Positions 27,167 through 36,646 of a DNA stretch of 64,000 nt are shown piece after piece. A model generated the notes under the pieces. That model did no database searches. It saw only the letters and a list, made by a program, of their open reading frames with translations, and was not told the DNA's origin. Every line of letters begins with the position of its first letter. Positions within the stretch are counted from its first letter, which is position 1. This DNA is from Calditrichota bacterium. Lineage in GTDB: Bacteria > Zhuqueibacterota > Zhuqueibacteria > Zhuqueibacterales > Geothermadaptataceae. Location: NCBI GenBank assembly GCA_008501765.1, contig QQUE01000006.1, positions 271,355 through 335,354 on the forward strand, written 5' to 3'. The position numbers were made by a program, and so were the translations under genes.

Positions 27167-29406
27167 ATTTTTACCTCAATTTCTAATCGCCACATGCGCA
27201 TTGGCATGGGGTAATTGTGGATTATTTCGTATGATTTGTCAGTGATATTTTCTATTTGTAGATTTATTTGGCCTTGCGCATGCGCAAGCGGAAAAGAATA
27301 TCCGGTTTTTAAATCCCAGAGCGTATAAGTCGGCATTAAGCTGTCAAAATCATTTTCCGGCAAACTATAGCGATAGCTGAGATGCCGGACTGCCAGAGTC
27401 GCAAATATGTTGTTTCGTGCACGAAACGGCAGCGATGCCGTGGCGATCATTGTGGCAATACCCTGAGGAATATAAATCAGGCGTTTGCCAAAAGTCCGGC
27501 TGCCGGGCGTTTGGTCTTCAGCCTGCTGTAAAGTGTAGGTGGTTCGCAAGCGCAGAAGTTCATTCGGGTGCTGCCATTCTCCCTGCCACTCCAGCCCGAT
27601 CGTGCGTGTTTTACCGATATTTTGTGCACTCCAAACAACGGGCGAGCGCGGAACGGAAATTATCTGATCGCGTACATTCAAAGCAAAAACAGCGATATCT
27701 GCAAACCAGTTTCCCCAGTGATGCACCGTGTAGTTAGCGCCAAAATCAACAGAATAACTCGTTTCCGGTTTCAGTTTTTGGGTGCCATAATTGAGATAAT
27801 ATTGTTCGGCAAAAGTGGGCACGCGGAAGTTGTGCGCCGCATGCATTCGCAGATGCAATGGCGCGGCAAAGGGTTTCCAATTGATGCCAGTGCTGGGGCT
27901 GAGCGCACCGCCGACATCGGAATATTCACTGCGGCGTAATCCAAATTGCAGGGCAAGAAAATTTTGATCGGTCTCATTGATGTACTCAAATGTTGTTGCG
28001 GCGTGTGTGAATATGCGTTGGACAGAATCGATTAATTTGAAGCTGTTCGAACCGGGATTTGTGAGATTGTTTCCAGTGAGTTCGCTAAACCCGGTTTCCA
28101 ATTTGCCAAGCAGGCGGAATTTTCGAGCAGTCCATTCATATTCTGATTGATAAAATAACGACCGGGTTTTGTAACGATCATTAATTCCCCCGGGTTTGAT
28201 TTTTATGAGGGGATCGCGGTAGTGTAGCTCATTGTGCTGCCATCGCAGTGCTGAATGCAGATTTTTTCCGGGTGAAAAGCGCCATTTTATAATAGCTGTT
28301 CCAACCAAATATTTATCTTTTTGACGCGCTTCAGATTCGACAAAACTCCCTTGCAGAACCGCATTTGGGATTTCCCGGTCACCGTGGTGATACATAAAGC
28401 TCAGCGTGTAATCGCGTTTTTCTCCTTCTTTCTGGAAAGAAGAAAGAAGATTTAGGTTTTGAAATGCAGCGTTGCTGCGGCGTAAAATTTTATCATCCCC
28501 AAAGGCGTTAAATCGATAGCGATGATCTCCCTCTGCCTGACGGAAAGCGCCTGCAAATGCCGTAGAAATTCCCGCTGGAGCTTTTCCTGTCGCCCGAAAT
28601 CGGAGGGCGTGTAATCCATATTGTCCACGACTTTCGCTTATTTTCAAGCTGCGTTGGCCCGAAGCGCCATGCGATTGTAAATTGATAATTCCCGCAAGCG
28701 CATTGGCGCCGAACCGGGCGGCATCCCCTCCCCGAAAGATATTGATATTCTGAAAAGCTGTGATATCCAGTGTTGAGAAATCTACGACCCCGCTTTGATA
28801 ATTATCAAACGCCACACCGTCAATTAGAATTTTTGACTGTGTTGCAGAGAGGCCGCGCAGTGAAACAGTTTGCAAACCTCCCATTCCACCATAGTTTTTG
28901 ATGAATATTCCAGGTGCGTATGTCAACACATCCGCGGGGCTGTCGGCGAGAGTCTCTTCAATTTTCCGGGCTGAAAAACGCGTCACAGCATGGGGTGATT
29001 TTTGTGTCAATAAAAGCCGCGGTTCTTTATCAGAAGTGATGGTGACATCCGGCAGCGGCAGCGGCTTTGGGCTTAAAATTATGGAAAACGAGGTGTCATT
29101 GGAAATATTAATTGGCCGTTCAACGCTTCGATAGCCCATGCGATAAAAAATCAGATTTGCAGGAGATGCCTGTGGAAGGGAGATTACAAACTTCCCATTT
29201 TTATCAGAATAAAAATAATTTGCAGATTTTTCATCGTCTATGAATATAATGACCCGGTCGATCCCGACGCCTGATTCAGCGTCCGTAATTTGGCCGCTGA
29301 TTTTCAGGTTTTGCGCCAATACACACTGAAATAAGATGCCCGAATTCACGAAAATAGAGCAGGCAAATGTGGTATAAATCCAGATTTTTTTGATCGCAAA
29401 AAACAA
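27163..29406 (-). CDS. btuB: TonB-dependent vitamin B12 receptor (BtuB)
   Basis: A 747-residue outer-membrane receptor: signal peptide, a carboxypeptidase-like regulatory domain (LKISGQITDAESGVGIDRV, about 34-115), plug domain (TYAPGIFIKNYGGMGG, SLRGLSATQSKILIDGV), and a 22-strand-type barrel ending in an aromatic-rich last strand. The start is TTG at 29406, with AAGGA about nine bases upstream on the minus strand. A cobalamin riboswitch lies 228 bases upstream, assigning corrinoid as the substrate. The BtuG-like gene is translationally coupled downstream. Confidence 0.92.
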   Translation of the reverse strand: MFFAIKKIWIYTTFACSIFVNSGILFQCVLAQNLKISGQITDAESGVGIDRVIIFIDDEKSANYFYSDKNGKFVISLPQASPANLIFYRMGYRSVERPINISNDTSFSIILSPKPLPLPDVTITSDKEPRLLLTQKSPHAVTRFSARKIEETLADSPADVLTYAPGIFIKNYGGMGGLQTVSLRGLSATQSKILIDGVAFDNYQSGVVDFSTLDITAFQNINIFRGGDAARFGANALAGIINLQSHGASGQRSLKISESRGQYGLHALRFRATGKAPAGISTAFAGAFRQAEGDHRYRFNAFGDDKILRRSNAAFQNLNLLSSFQKEGEKRDYTLSFMYHHGDREIPNAVLQGSFVESEARQKDKYLVGTAIIKWRFSPGKNLHSALRWQHNELHYRDPLIKIKPGGINDRYKTRSLFYQSEYEWTARKFRLLGKLETGFSELTGNNLTNPGSNSFKLIDSVQRIFTHAATTFEYINETDQNFLALQFGLRRSEYSDVGGALSPSTGINWKPFAAPLHLRMHAAHNFRVPTFAEQYYLNYGTQKLKPETSYSVDFGANYTVHHWGNWFADIAVFALNVRDQIISVPRSPVVWSAQNIGKTRTIGLEWQGEWQHPNELLRLRTTYTLQQAEDQTPGSRTFGKRLIYIPQGIATMIATASLPFRARNNIFATLAVRHLSYRYSLPENDFDSLMPTYTLWDLKTGYSFPLAHAQGQINLQIENITDKSYEIIHNYPMPMRMWRLEIEVKI

Positions 29407-29634
29407 TTTTTATCCTTGCCGAACGAAGAAGAAAGTTGTGTTTCGCACTTGTTGAGCAGTCCCAAAATAGAAAATGCAAAAAATTGGCTACTGGCAACTA
29501 AAACACGAAGTTCTGATTGGATCGCTGATAAAAAAAGGAGATTTCAGGGAGGAAAACGAAGATGGAAAATTCGATCAAAGAAGCTACAGGAATGCTGACG
29601 CTTGCCCTCCCTCGAAGGCCTCGATAGCGAAAAT

Positions 29635-29798
29635 TTACAGGCAGGTTTCCTGACTCACAGCGGAATTGACAATGGCCTTCCCATTTCGCATGCGGCAAAA
29701 CAGTGGCGCAAAGTCTCCATTTGCTGTTTACAGTTGCGGGGCAGTTGCCGTTTTTCACGGCATTCCCTTTTAATCTATTTTGATATAGACACCTGTAA
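29635..29798 (-). ncRNA. Cobalamin (AdoCbl) riboswitch
   Basis: On the minus strand the element opens with TTACAGG and closes with CCTGTAA (P1). Between them it shows GGGAA, a GCCGTG...CACGGC-like hairpin, the conserved ACTGCCCCGCAACTGTAA block and the B12 box GAGTCAGGAAACCTGCC near the 3' end (29640-29656). All landmarks are in the expected order. It should lower btuB and propeller expression when cobalamin is plentiful. Confidence 0.96.
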
Positions 29799-29808
29799 AG
29801 CTTGGCGA

Positions 29809-29836
29809 AATATAAAAACAATTTATGAAATTGCAA
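29809..29836 (-). promoter_or_regulatory. btuB: Candidate promoter of the B12 uptake operon
   Basis: On the minus strand TTGCAA (29831-29836) and TATATT (29809-29814) are 16 bases apart. Transcription would begin around 29800-29803, exactly at the 5' end of the riboswitch, which makes the assignment plausible. Confidence 0.55.
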
Positions 29837-29963
29837 GAAAGAATTGTCTCGGTGAAACTAATTCCGTATGGGTCAGTTAAACAACCATTCCAGATTTGAA
29901 CTCATATTACAGCCTGAATTTGCAGCCAAATATTTTTTAAAAATTATAATTTGGGAATGTCAA

Positions 29964-30923
29964 ATGAGACACTTTATACTTTTCCTGCTTGTTTTCTTTT
30001 TCGTCGGAAACGCTTCGGTTTGTCAGGCGCAAGATGAACAGAATAAGAATAAAAGGAGCAAACGCGAAAAACTGTCTGATACCTACAAAGACGACAGGAA
30101 AAACGTTAAAAAGGAAAAAAGGAGCAAACGCCGAAAACTTTCTGATACCAATAAAGACGACAGGAAAAAAGTAAAAAAGAAAAAAAGGAGCAAACGCCGA
30201 AAACTGTCTGATACCAATAAAGACGACAGAAAAAACAATAAAAAGTCAAAAAAAGGCAAACTTGGAAAATTGCCTGATACCCATAATGACAACAGGATAA
30301 TCAATGACAGCGATGATGGATGGTGGATTGAACTGTTTCTCGATCCGGAAATGATTGTGCATGCTGTTTCTGATACGCGTCCCGGCCCATATCCCTACAA
30401 CGGAGTGGCCGCAAATTTTTCTCCGGCCGATCCCTATCCTGGGGGCATTTTGCAATTCCAATCCAGCTATTTTCGCCATGATGCGAACCTGTTCGGCTTG
30501 TTGTGGCGGATTAATTATTATTATCAGCGATTCGGTGTGGATGTCGATTTAATTAATTTAATTGAGGATCTGGGCAAAGAGAATGATTACATGAATTTGT
30601 CCGGCTGGCGCGTTTCGTGGGATTTTATCGGCCAGGCTGACTTTCGGTTTGGCGGGCAGCTGGGTTTGCGAAATTTATCTTATGGGGGTGTAAGCAACAC
30701 CGGACCGGAAATTGGCTTTCGTCTTGTTGGTCTGCCTGAAAAACCATTTATATTTGAGAGCGCTGGAACTATTGCACGAATCAATGGAAATCAATTTTCC
30801 ACGTTGAGCGGAACACTTGGCCTGATGATAAAACGGGTGCATTTGTTCATCGGCGGACAGATTATCCGTTCATCGGATATATCTATCGATGGGTTGAAAA
30901 TTGGATTTAGACTTTGGTTGTAA
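29964..30923 (+). CDS. Outer-membrane protein with Lys/Arg-rich tandem repeats
   Basis: A 319-residue protein, not assigned to a family. It has a Sec signal (MRHFILFLLVFFFVGNASVCQAQ), then three near-identical 22-residue units of the form KRSKRRKLSDTNKDDRKKVKK (about residues 30-95), then a C-terminal half of about 200 residues with alternating beta strands (WRINYYYQRFGVDVDL, FRFGGQLGLRNLSYGG, GTLGLMIKRVHLFIGGQII) that looks like a small barrel and ends in an aromatic residue near the terminus. The ATG at 29964 is chosen because it gives the signal peptide. The highly basic repeat could bind LPS, nucleic acid or another anionic surface polymer. Confidence 0.7.
   Translation: MRHFILFLLVFFFVGNASVCQAQDEQNKNKRSKREKLSDTYKDDRKNVKKEKRSKRRKLSDTNKDDRKKVKKKKRSKRRKLSDTNKDDRKNNKKSKKGKLGKLPDTHNDNRIINDSDDGWWIELFLDPEMIVHAVSDTRPGPYPYNGVAANFSPADPYPGGILQFQSSYFRHDANLFGLLWRINYYYQRFGVDVDLINLIEDLGKENDYMNLSGWRVSWDFIGQADFRFGGQLGLRNLSYGGVSNTGPEIGFRLVGLPEKPFIFESAGTIARINGNQFSTLSGTLGLMIKRVHLFIGGQIIRSSDISIDGLKIGFRLWL
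30055..30252 (+). repeat. Three tandem 66-bp in-frame coding repeats
   Basis: GGAGCAAACG recurs at 30055, 30121 and 30187, giving exactly 66-bp units (22 codons) inside the outer-membrane protein gene. Units 2 and 3 differ at only a few bases, so copy number could vary by slippage or recombination. Confidence 0.9.
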
Positions 30924-31254
30924 TAATAATTCATCCACCAAGGTTACGCTATATCATTTTTTTTTATGGCTGAAATACAAAATTATATTACCAGTTTTAA
31001 AAAGTTACTTGCAATGCAGAGCCAGAACACTTATATTTTCACGTGATTTAGATTTCTTCCCTCATGCCGATAGTTTTAGTGTGCGCGAAATTTCCCGGCA
31101 GGGATTAAATTAATATCCCCAAATTTCCATGTCCTTTTCGCTGTAAATAATCCAAAGTAAGCAGAGTCCTTGCCCGGTTTCTGGTCTGGTATAAATTCCA
31201 AAATTGTGACTGAGAAATATAATTGATAACGAACAGTAATACGAGGTTAAAAAC
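30924..31254 (+). other. Intergenic region, no gene seen
   Basis: This 331-base AT-rich gap separates the repeat-containing barrel gene from the small gene at 31255. I see no hairpin with a T-run, no tRNA and no plausible frame with a ribosome-binding site. Confidence 0.45.
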
Positions 31255-31614
31255 GTGGCGCAAGTAAGTACAATCCCAGATGAAATTGCTCTGTTTCTGG
31301 CCAACAATTCATTGAACACAGAAGAGCTGCCCGACGTCATCAATCTCGCTTTTAGTGGCGAGAGAAAACCGGAAGCCTGGCACATTCGTGTCGCAACAAA
31401 GCAAGTTATTCGTGGTTTTAACAAAGTTGCACCGGTAACGGTGATGTTACCTTTGGTAACTTGGAGAAAACTGTTGAAGAAGAAGGATCTGGGGCTTTGG
31501 AATCAGGCAGTAAAAGATGGATATATTCATATCCATGGTGATAAAACGGCCGCAGTCGCGGTAGGGAATATCTTTAAAACCAATGGCAAAACAGAAGCTG
31601 TGGAATTAAAATAA
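31255..31614 (+). CDS. Small cytosolic protein, possibly SCP2-like
   Basis: A 119-residue protein without signal peptide or membrane segment, not recognised with certainty. The order of a strand-rich middle (WHIRVATKQVIRGF) followed by VTWRKLLKKKDLGLWNQAVKDGYIHIHGDKTAAVAVG recalls the SCP2 sterol-carrier fold, in which a helix with a bulky hydrophobic face precedes a GKI-like strand. The start is GTG at 31255, with GAGG about ten bases upstream. It stands alone between the barrel gene and the convergent phosphatase. The SCP2 idea is tentative. Confidence 0.55.
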   Translation: MAQVSTIPDEIALFLANNSLNTEELPDVINLAFSGERKPEAWHIRVATKQVIRGFNKVAPVTVMLPLVTWRKLLKKKDLGLWNQAVKDGYIHIHGDKTAAVAVGNIFKTNGKTEAVELK

Positions 31615-31813
31615 TCGGCTATATGAATATCTTTGCCGCTAATTCATCTTCAAATTTCACCATTCTGCATCAGAGTCTAACAATGTTTTACATACAACAT
31701 TCCGCACGTATAAATCTGTGTGGAAATTAGAATTAGTAAAACTCTGGCCATTTAAGATTTAATACACGATAGCGGATTTGCTGTGATCGACTCTCCAGAT
31801 ATTTTAGAGCGGA

Positions 31814-34366
31814 TTAAGTTGTGCGCTTGATAACAAATATCGTATAATCATCGGCAAGGGGTGCCTCACCATAAAAAGAGGTGAGCTCCTGAACAATTTC
31901 ATCGATAAGCTTTCCGGCTGCCAAATCACGATGATTTGTCAATAAACTGTGCAATCTTTCTTCCCCAAAAAACTGGTCATTTCCCTCAATTGTTTGGCCG
32001 GTTTGTGCTTCAACTACACCGTCTGTATAGCAAAAAAGCATATCTCCGGGTGCGAGGCGCGCTGTAACCGGTTTGAGAGTTTTCTCTAAATGCTGGCTGT
32101 TGCGAGCCAACCCAATACCTATTCCAGTACACGCAAGCTCACGTATGGGTATTTTTACATCACCCGAAACGAGTACCGGCAAGGTATGTCCCGCCCGAAT
32201 GAATTCAATGGAATGTTTTCTGGCATCAAAAATCCCGATTATCGCAGTAATAAACATCTGCCGGTCGATTGCCGGATCGGCAAAATACTGATTGAGGCGC
32301 TTGGTAATTTCATGAACATTTTGCGTGAATTGCGGGGCAAAGCGAAGCAGGCTGACACACTGCGCCATGTAAAAAGCCGCCGAGGTGCCTTTCCCGGAAA
32401 CATCGCCGATCGTGAATAAATATTTATCCTTTCCCAACGGCAGCATATCATAAAAATCACCGCCGACCTCGGTCGCGGTTTCAAATCTGGCTTCAACCGA
32501 GTAGCCGGGAACCTGCGGCAATTTTGTTGGCAGCAGACTTAACTGCACTTCCCGGGCAATTTTTAATTCGTGTTCCAGACGTCCTTTTTCCCGCGCTTCG
32601 GCGATTGTTTTGTTAAGCCGGTCGCCCATGGTATTAAAATGGCTTGCCAGTTCGACAAATTCATCTTGCCCCTCGACTTTTACTTTAAAACCGAGATTTC
32701 CTGAAGCTATTTCACGAATCCCACCCTGGAGCTGATTGAATTTCTGCACAATCATTTGATTGATTTCCGCGCCAAATCGAACCACGCGTTTGATGAGGAG
32801 CGTATTTATCAGCAAATATGCGATAAACAAGAAGAGAATATTCCGGAAAACAGCCGATGAAAAAATTGCCACATTGGGTTTTAGAATGACATCATAGGCG
32901 AAATAGCCATCATTGGTGAAAGCACTGCCATAAAAATCGATAAAAAGTCGGCCAAAAACGATTTGATCCTGTCCGAAAATTGTGAACCTGACATCTGAAA
33001 AATCGTCTCCGGATTCCTGATTTTTTCTGTAAAATTGTCCTGAGAGCGGGGCTTCATTTTTATATGGAATCAAACTAAACGGGAAAATACGGATCGATTC
33101 GTCCTTTTGCCAATAATCCAGTGAATGAATATACTTTTCCCAGCGGTAAGGTTTATATCGATACCCCATAATACCGTTGCCGATGACAGGAACGAATGCG
33201 GAACCGAGATAATCGAGAAACGCATTATCCATGCGCACGAAGAAGACAGAGTTTCTGTTGTTTTCACTGCGATGAAATAAAAACATGGCTTGTTTCTCAT
33301 TCGCATCATTTTCTACAAATTCGGTTCTTTCGAGTGAAATTATTCCCGCAGCCGGGATTGCGCCGTAATCCTGCTGCAAAAAATATTCACCAAGTTGGAC
33401 ACCATAGCGCAGATCGGAATTTCTGAACGCGTAGCTTTTTATTCCTGCCGGCGTTCGGTTTTCTTCTATGCGTTCAAAAAGATCGCTCATGGCGAGGCGA
33501 ACCTGGTCGGCCTGCCAACCGGAAATAAAAAATTGAAATACCAGCAGCAACAGGGCGAATTGAAAGAATTGTGGAAATGTTGATTGAAATAGGCTTGATA
33601 TCCAGAGTTTTCTCGCCAGTTTTGCGTGGTTATAAACCATCACAACAGGAATTTTTATGGCAATCGCAAGCATGTATGCGAGCATTAAATAGTGTGCGAA
33701 GGAAGCGATACCCAGTTTAAAACCCGGAACAGACCCAGCAAAGGCGCTCATGTCCAGCGGAGCGCTGTCAAAAAGTTGGCGGAAAATAAAAAGTGAAGTA
33801 AAAAAATAAATCCAACATTCTGTTTTCGAAAGGCTTTCCAGCCATTTCAGTCTTTTGATGAGGCTGGCAAAAATAAAGACTTTGACTATAAGTTGCAGAA
33901 ATTCTAACTCAGACTGGTGAAATTCGAGAAAGAAATAGCCTAAAATGATAAGAGCGATCAACGTAAGCAGCCGCCCTTCCCGGTTCTCGAAAATAATCAA
34001 GCTGAAGGTTATTGCAAAACCAAACAGGCAAAAATTGTAAAAAAGTATGCCGGCACCGCTTGTTAGCGATGCATTTTGCACAAGGATGAAAAGAAACTGG
34101 ATAGCCAGCAAAATTAAAATTTCAGAGGGTGGATTAAATTCATCCCGGATGAGCGTGATGAACTGTAGCCAAAAGAATCCAAAAATAAAATAAGCCATGA
34201 GTGCTTTAATCCCGAAGTTGAATTCGGGGAGCGTAATCACGGCGAGAAATCCTACGAGGCTGCCGATTGAATATATCAGGAATGGCCAGGATTTATAGTC
34301 AAAATTCTTACAAGCCTGCCAAAATTTGCGCAATCGTTGATCGATACTAAAGTTTTTCTGCTGCAA
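31814..34366 (-). CDS. Multi-spanning membrane HAMP-SpoIIE (PP2C) phosphatase
   Basis: An 850-residue signalling protein. Residues about 25-260 form roughly eight hydrophobic helices, about 280-490 a soluble, probably extracytoplasmic segment, and about 505-525 another helix. Then come a HAMP linker (GGIREIASGNLGFKVKV, FNTMGDRL) and a C-terminal SpoIIE/RsbU-type PP2C phosphatase (about 610-848: EVGGDFYDML, FTIGDVSGKGTSAAF, LFCYTDGVVEAQ, ADDYTIFVIK). Such enzymes dephosphorylate anti-sigma-factor antagonists in partner-switching pathways. The start is TTG at 34366, with GGAGA about eight bases upstream. No antagonist or kinase gene is adjacent. Confidence 0.88.
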   Translation of the reverse strand: MQQKNFSIDQRLRKFWQACKNFDYKSWPFLIYSIGSLVGFLAVITLPEFNFGIKALMAYFIFGFFWLQFITLIRDEFNPPSEILILLAIQFLFILVQNASLTSGAGILFYNFCLFGFAITFSLIIFENREGRLLTLIALIILGYFFLEFHQSELEFLQLIVKVFIFASLIKRLKWLESLSKTECWIYFFTSLFIFRQLFDSAPLDMSAFAGSVPGFKLGIASFAHYLMLAYMLAIAIKIPVVMVYNHAKLARKLWISSLFQSTFPQFFQFALLLLVFQFFISGWQADQVRLAMSDLFERIEENRTPAGIKSYAFRNSDLRYGVQLGEYFLQQDYGAIPAAGIISLERTEFVENDANEKQAMFLFHRSENNRNSVFFVRMDNAFLDYLGSAFVPVIGNGIMGYRYKPYRWEKYIHSLDYWQKDESIRIFPFSLIPYKNEAPLSGQFYRKNQESGDDFSDVRFTIFGQDQIVFGRLFIDFYGSAFTNDGYFAYDVILKPNVAIFSSAVFRNILFLFIAYLLINTLLIKRVVRFGAEINQMIVQKFNQLQGGIREIASGNLGFKVKVEGQDEFVELASHFNTMGDRLNKTIAEAREKGRLEHELKIAREVQLSLLPTKLPQVPGYSVEARFETATEVGGDFYDMLPLGKDKYLFTIGDVSGKGTSAAFYMAQCVSLLRFAPQFTQNVHEITKRLNQYFADPAIDRQMFITAIIGIFDARKHSIEFIRAGHTLPVLVSGDVKIPIRELACTGIGIGLARNSQHLEKTLKPVTARLAPGDMLFCYTDGVVEAQTGQTIEGNDQFFGEERLHSLLTNHRDLAAGKLIDEIVQELTSFYGEAPLADDYTIFVIKRTT

Positions 34367-34660
34367 AGAAATCTCCGCATATTGTGTTAAATTACCGCCG
34401 GAAATCGGTAATTTTATTTATGCTAAATTCTTAATCATGGCGGAAGGTTCGTAGGGACAATTCTTTTAACTCCGTATAAATAATACCTTAATGAGTCCAA
34501 TGAAGCAAGCGACTTTTATTGGGAAGTCAAGTTTATTATTGGTCGCGGTTCCATTGTGATGCCGTTGTTGCTTTAATAAGTATTTATTTATATGTTTTCA
34601 GTTGTTAATTGAAGCCAAAATCTTATATATTTCAAAACCATTTCCCGAGGGCAGGAAAAG

Positions 34661-35521
34661 ATGAAAACCAACAGGATGTTTTTTTTAATAATGCTATGTA
34701 CTCTCATTTTGCTCAATAGTTGTGCTGATTTACAAAAATTAGCGTCATTGCAGAAACCGACGGCTAAAGTAACGAACGTGAAATTTGCCGGGATATCGTT
34801 TGATGATCTCAATCTGATTGCTGATGTGCAAATCAAAAATCCCAATGCACTTGCTGTCACCTTGGCCGGCTTCGATTACGATCTGCGGGTGGCCGGTGCC
34901 TCATTTTTATCGGGCGATCAGACGGAAACTTTGCGTGTCGAAGCAAACGGTGCCAGCTCAGTTCAAATCCCGCTGACAGTCAATTATAAGGAATTGTATC
35001 AAACCTTCAAAACTTTGAAAGACAAGGATAGCACCCAATATAAAATCGCGGCCGGTTTGAAGTTCGACGTGCCGGTATTGGGCCCCATTCGTATACCTGT
35101 TAGCCATACAGCATATTTGCCTGTTGTGAAAATCCCAAAAATAAAATTGGGCAGTCTGCGTCTGAAAAAACTCGGTTTTACAAGCGCCGATCTGGAACTA
35201 AAATTGGATATAAACAATCCAAACACCTTCGGTTTTGTGGTCAATAGCCTGAATTATGATTTTAAAATTAACAATCAGAATTGGGCAAAAGGACAGACAG
35301 CAAAAGAATTGCGAATCGCGAAAAAAGGGAAAAGCAGCGTCTCGATCCCGGTGTCTTTAAACTTTAGCCAGGTTGGGCAAACAGTTTACAATATTCTCAA
35401 GGGTAATAAATCACTGGATTATAATTTGGCTGGTGATGTCGGGCTGAAAACCTCTTTCCCAGGTTTTAAATCGGTCAATTTACCAATAAATAACACCGGC
35501 AAAGTGAAAATATCCCGTTGA
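34661..35521 (+). CDS. LEA type 2 (WHy-domain) lipoprotein
   Basis: A 286-residue lipoprotein (LILLNSCADLQ, Cys near residue 21) with two tandem LEA-2/WHy domains. Each has the pattern L-x-x-D-V-x-I-x-N-P-N: LIADVQIKNPNALAVTLAGFDY (about 50-71) and LELKLDINNPNTFGFVVNSLNY (about 177-198). In bacteria these domains are linked to desiccation or envelope stress, but function is poorly defined. The start is ATG at 34661, and the PAP2-like gene begins 1-2 bases after the stop, so they are probably co-transcribed. Confidence 0.85.
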   Translation: MKTNRMFFLIMLCTLILLNSCADLQKLASLQKPTAKVTNVKFAGISFDDLNLIADVQIKNPNALAVTLAGFDYDLRVAGASFLSGDQTETLRVEANGASSVQIPLTVNYKELYQTFKTLKDKDSTQYKIAAGLKFDVPVLGPIRIPVSHTAYLPVVKIPKIKLGSLRLKKLGFTSADLELKLDINNPNTFGFVVNSLNYDFKINNQNWAKGQTAKELRIAKKGKSSVSIPVSLNFSQVGQTVYNILKGNKSLDYNLAGDVGLKTSFPGFKSVNLPINNTGKVKISR

Positions 35522-35522
35522 T

Positions 35523-36356
35523 TTGCCCAAAGTCCAACTAAACCCGGTGATATTCAATTATTCTTGCTTGAGATTGAATTTGAACTACCTGATAAAATTA
35601 AGACTCGCGGCTGGTTTTGTTGTCATAGCTTTGTTTTTTTGCCTACAAATTTCTGTTTTAGCTGGAATTGGCACGACAAAACTTTGGGATGACCAAAAAC
35701 AATTTTACACGATGCAAAACGCAAGATACATCGGCGGATTGCTCGTTTTAGGCGGAATTTTGGCCCACAGCAAAGCCGATGGGGAAATACAATACTGGTA
35801 TCAAGCCAACTATAAAAATGAAAGTCGCGATGATTTTTCCAGGATTGTAAAATCGTTTGGAGGTGGCAAAGAAACGCTGCCGATCTACCTTGGAATTTGG
35901 GGAGTGGGGCACCTGTTTACGAAAAATAAAATGGTTGCACCAATGCGTGAATGGAGCGCATTTTCACTGCGAATGATTCTCATCGGCGCCCCCCCTACTG
36001 TAATGTTGCAGCGTATTTTGGGGGCTTCGCGCCCCACTGAAAATGATTCTCACTGGCGTCCGTTTAAAGATGACAATGCGGTCAGCGGACACGCATTTAT
36101 GGGAGCTGTTCCGTTTCTTGCTGCTGCAAAAATGATGGAACCGCCTGTCTTGAAATTTGGATTTTATGCAGCATCGACTCTTACATCCTGGTCACGAATT
36201 CATGATAACAAACATTATTTTTCACAGGTGCTGATGGGGTGGGCAATGGCTTGTTTATCATCATACAGTTTGCAAAAAGATCGAGAATCGAAGATGGTTT
36301 TTTTTCTCAAACCCGGTATAGCTAATTGGTCTGCAGGAGTCAGGCTACTATTTTAG
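35523..36356 (+). CDS. Membrane PAP2-family phosphatase-like protein
   Basis: A 277-residue protein with an N-terminal hydrophobic segment and PAP2 motifs: QRILGASRP (motif 1, family KxxxxxxRP), AVSGHAFMGAVPF (motif 2, SGH), and SWSRIHDNKHYFSQVLMG (motif 3, SRxxxxxHxxxD). The catalytic His residues and Arg are kept, but the motif-1 Lys is Gln and the motif-3 Asp is Gln. The start is uncertain: TTG at 35523 is adjacent to the previous stop, and TTG at 35574 would give a shorter signal anchor. It may act on lipid phosphates such as undecaprenyl pyrophosphate, if active. Confidence 0.8.
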   Translation: MPKVQLNPVIFNYSCLRLNLNYLIKLRLAAGFVVIALFFCLQISVLAGIGTTKLWDDQKQFYTMQNARYIGGLLVLGGILAHSKADGEIQYWYQANYKNESRDDFSRIVKSFGGGKETLPIYLGIWGVGHLFTKNKMVAPMREWSAFSLRMILIGAPPTVMLQRILGASRPTENDSHWRPFKDDNAVSGHAFMGAVPFLAAAKMMEPPVLKFGFYAASTLTSWSRIHDNKHYFSQVLMGWAMACLSSYSLQKDRESKMVFFLKPGIANWSAGVRLLF

Positions 36357-36646
36357 AATTTATATCTCGTGTCCAGTTCGGAAAATTTTCCTAAACTATT
36401 GTGATTTTTAATCTGCCATAAATCATTAAAATCCTTATTTTACCGATGATTAGCAGATGGGTAAGAATTGTTTTACTCTGCTTGCAAATCATTGCATTTT
36501 GCCAATCTAATTCATACCTTGACAAATTTTGAAAATTATATTCAACTATGCATTTTGCATGAAATTCACCAAACCTTGTGGTAAAAAATCGCGTAAAGAT
36601 GACAACAATTTGATTTACTACCGACCGTACTATTTAACCGATTGAA

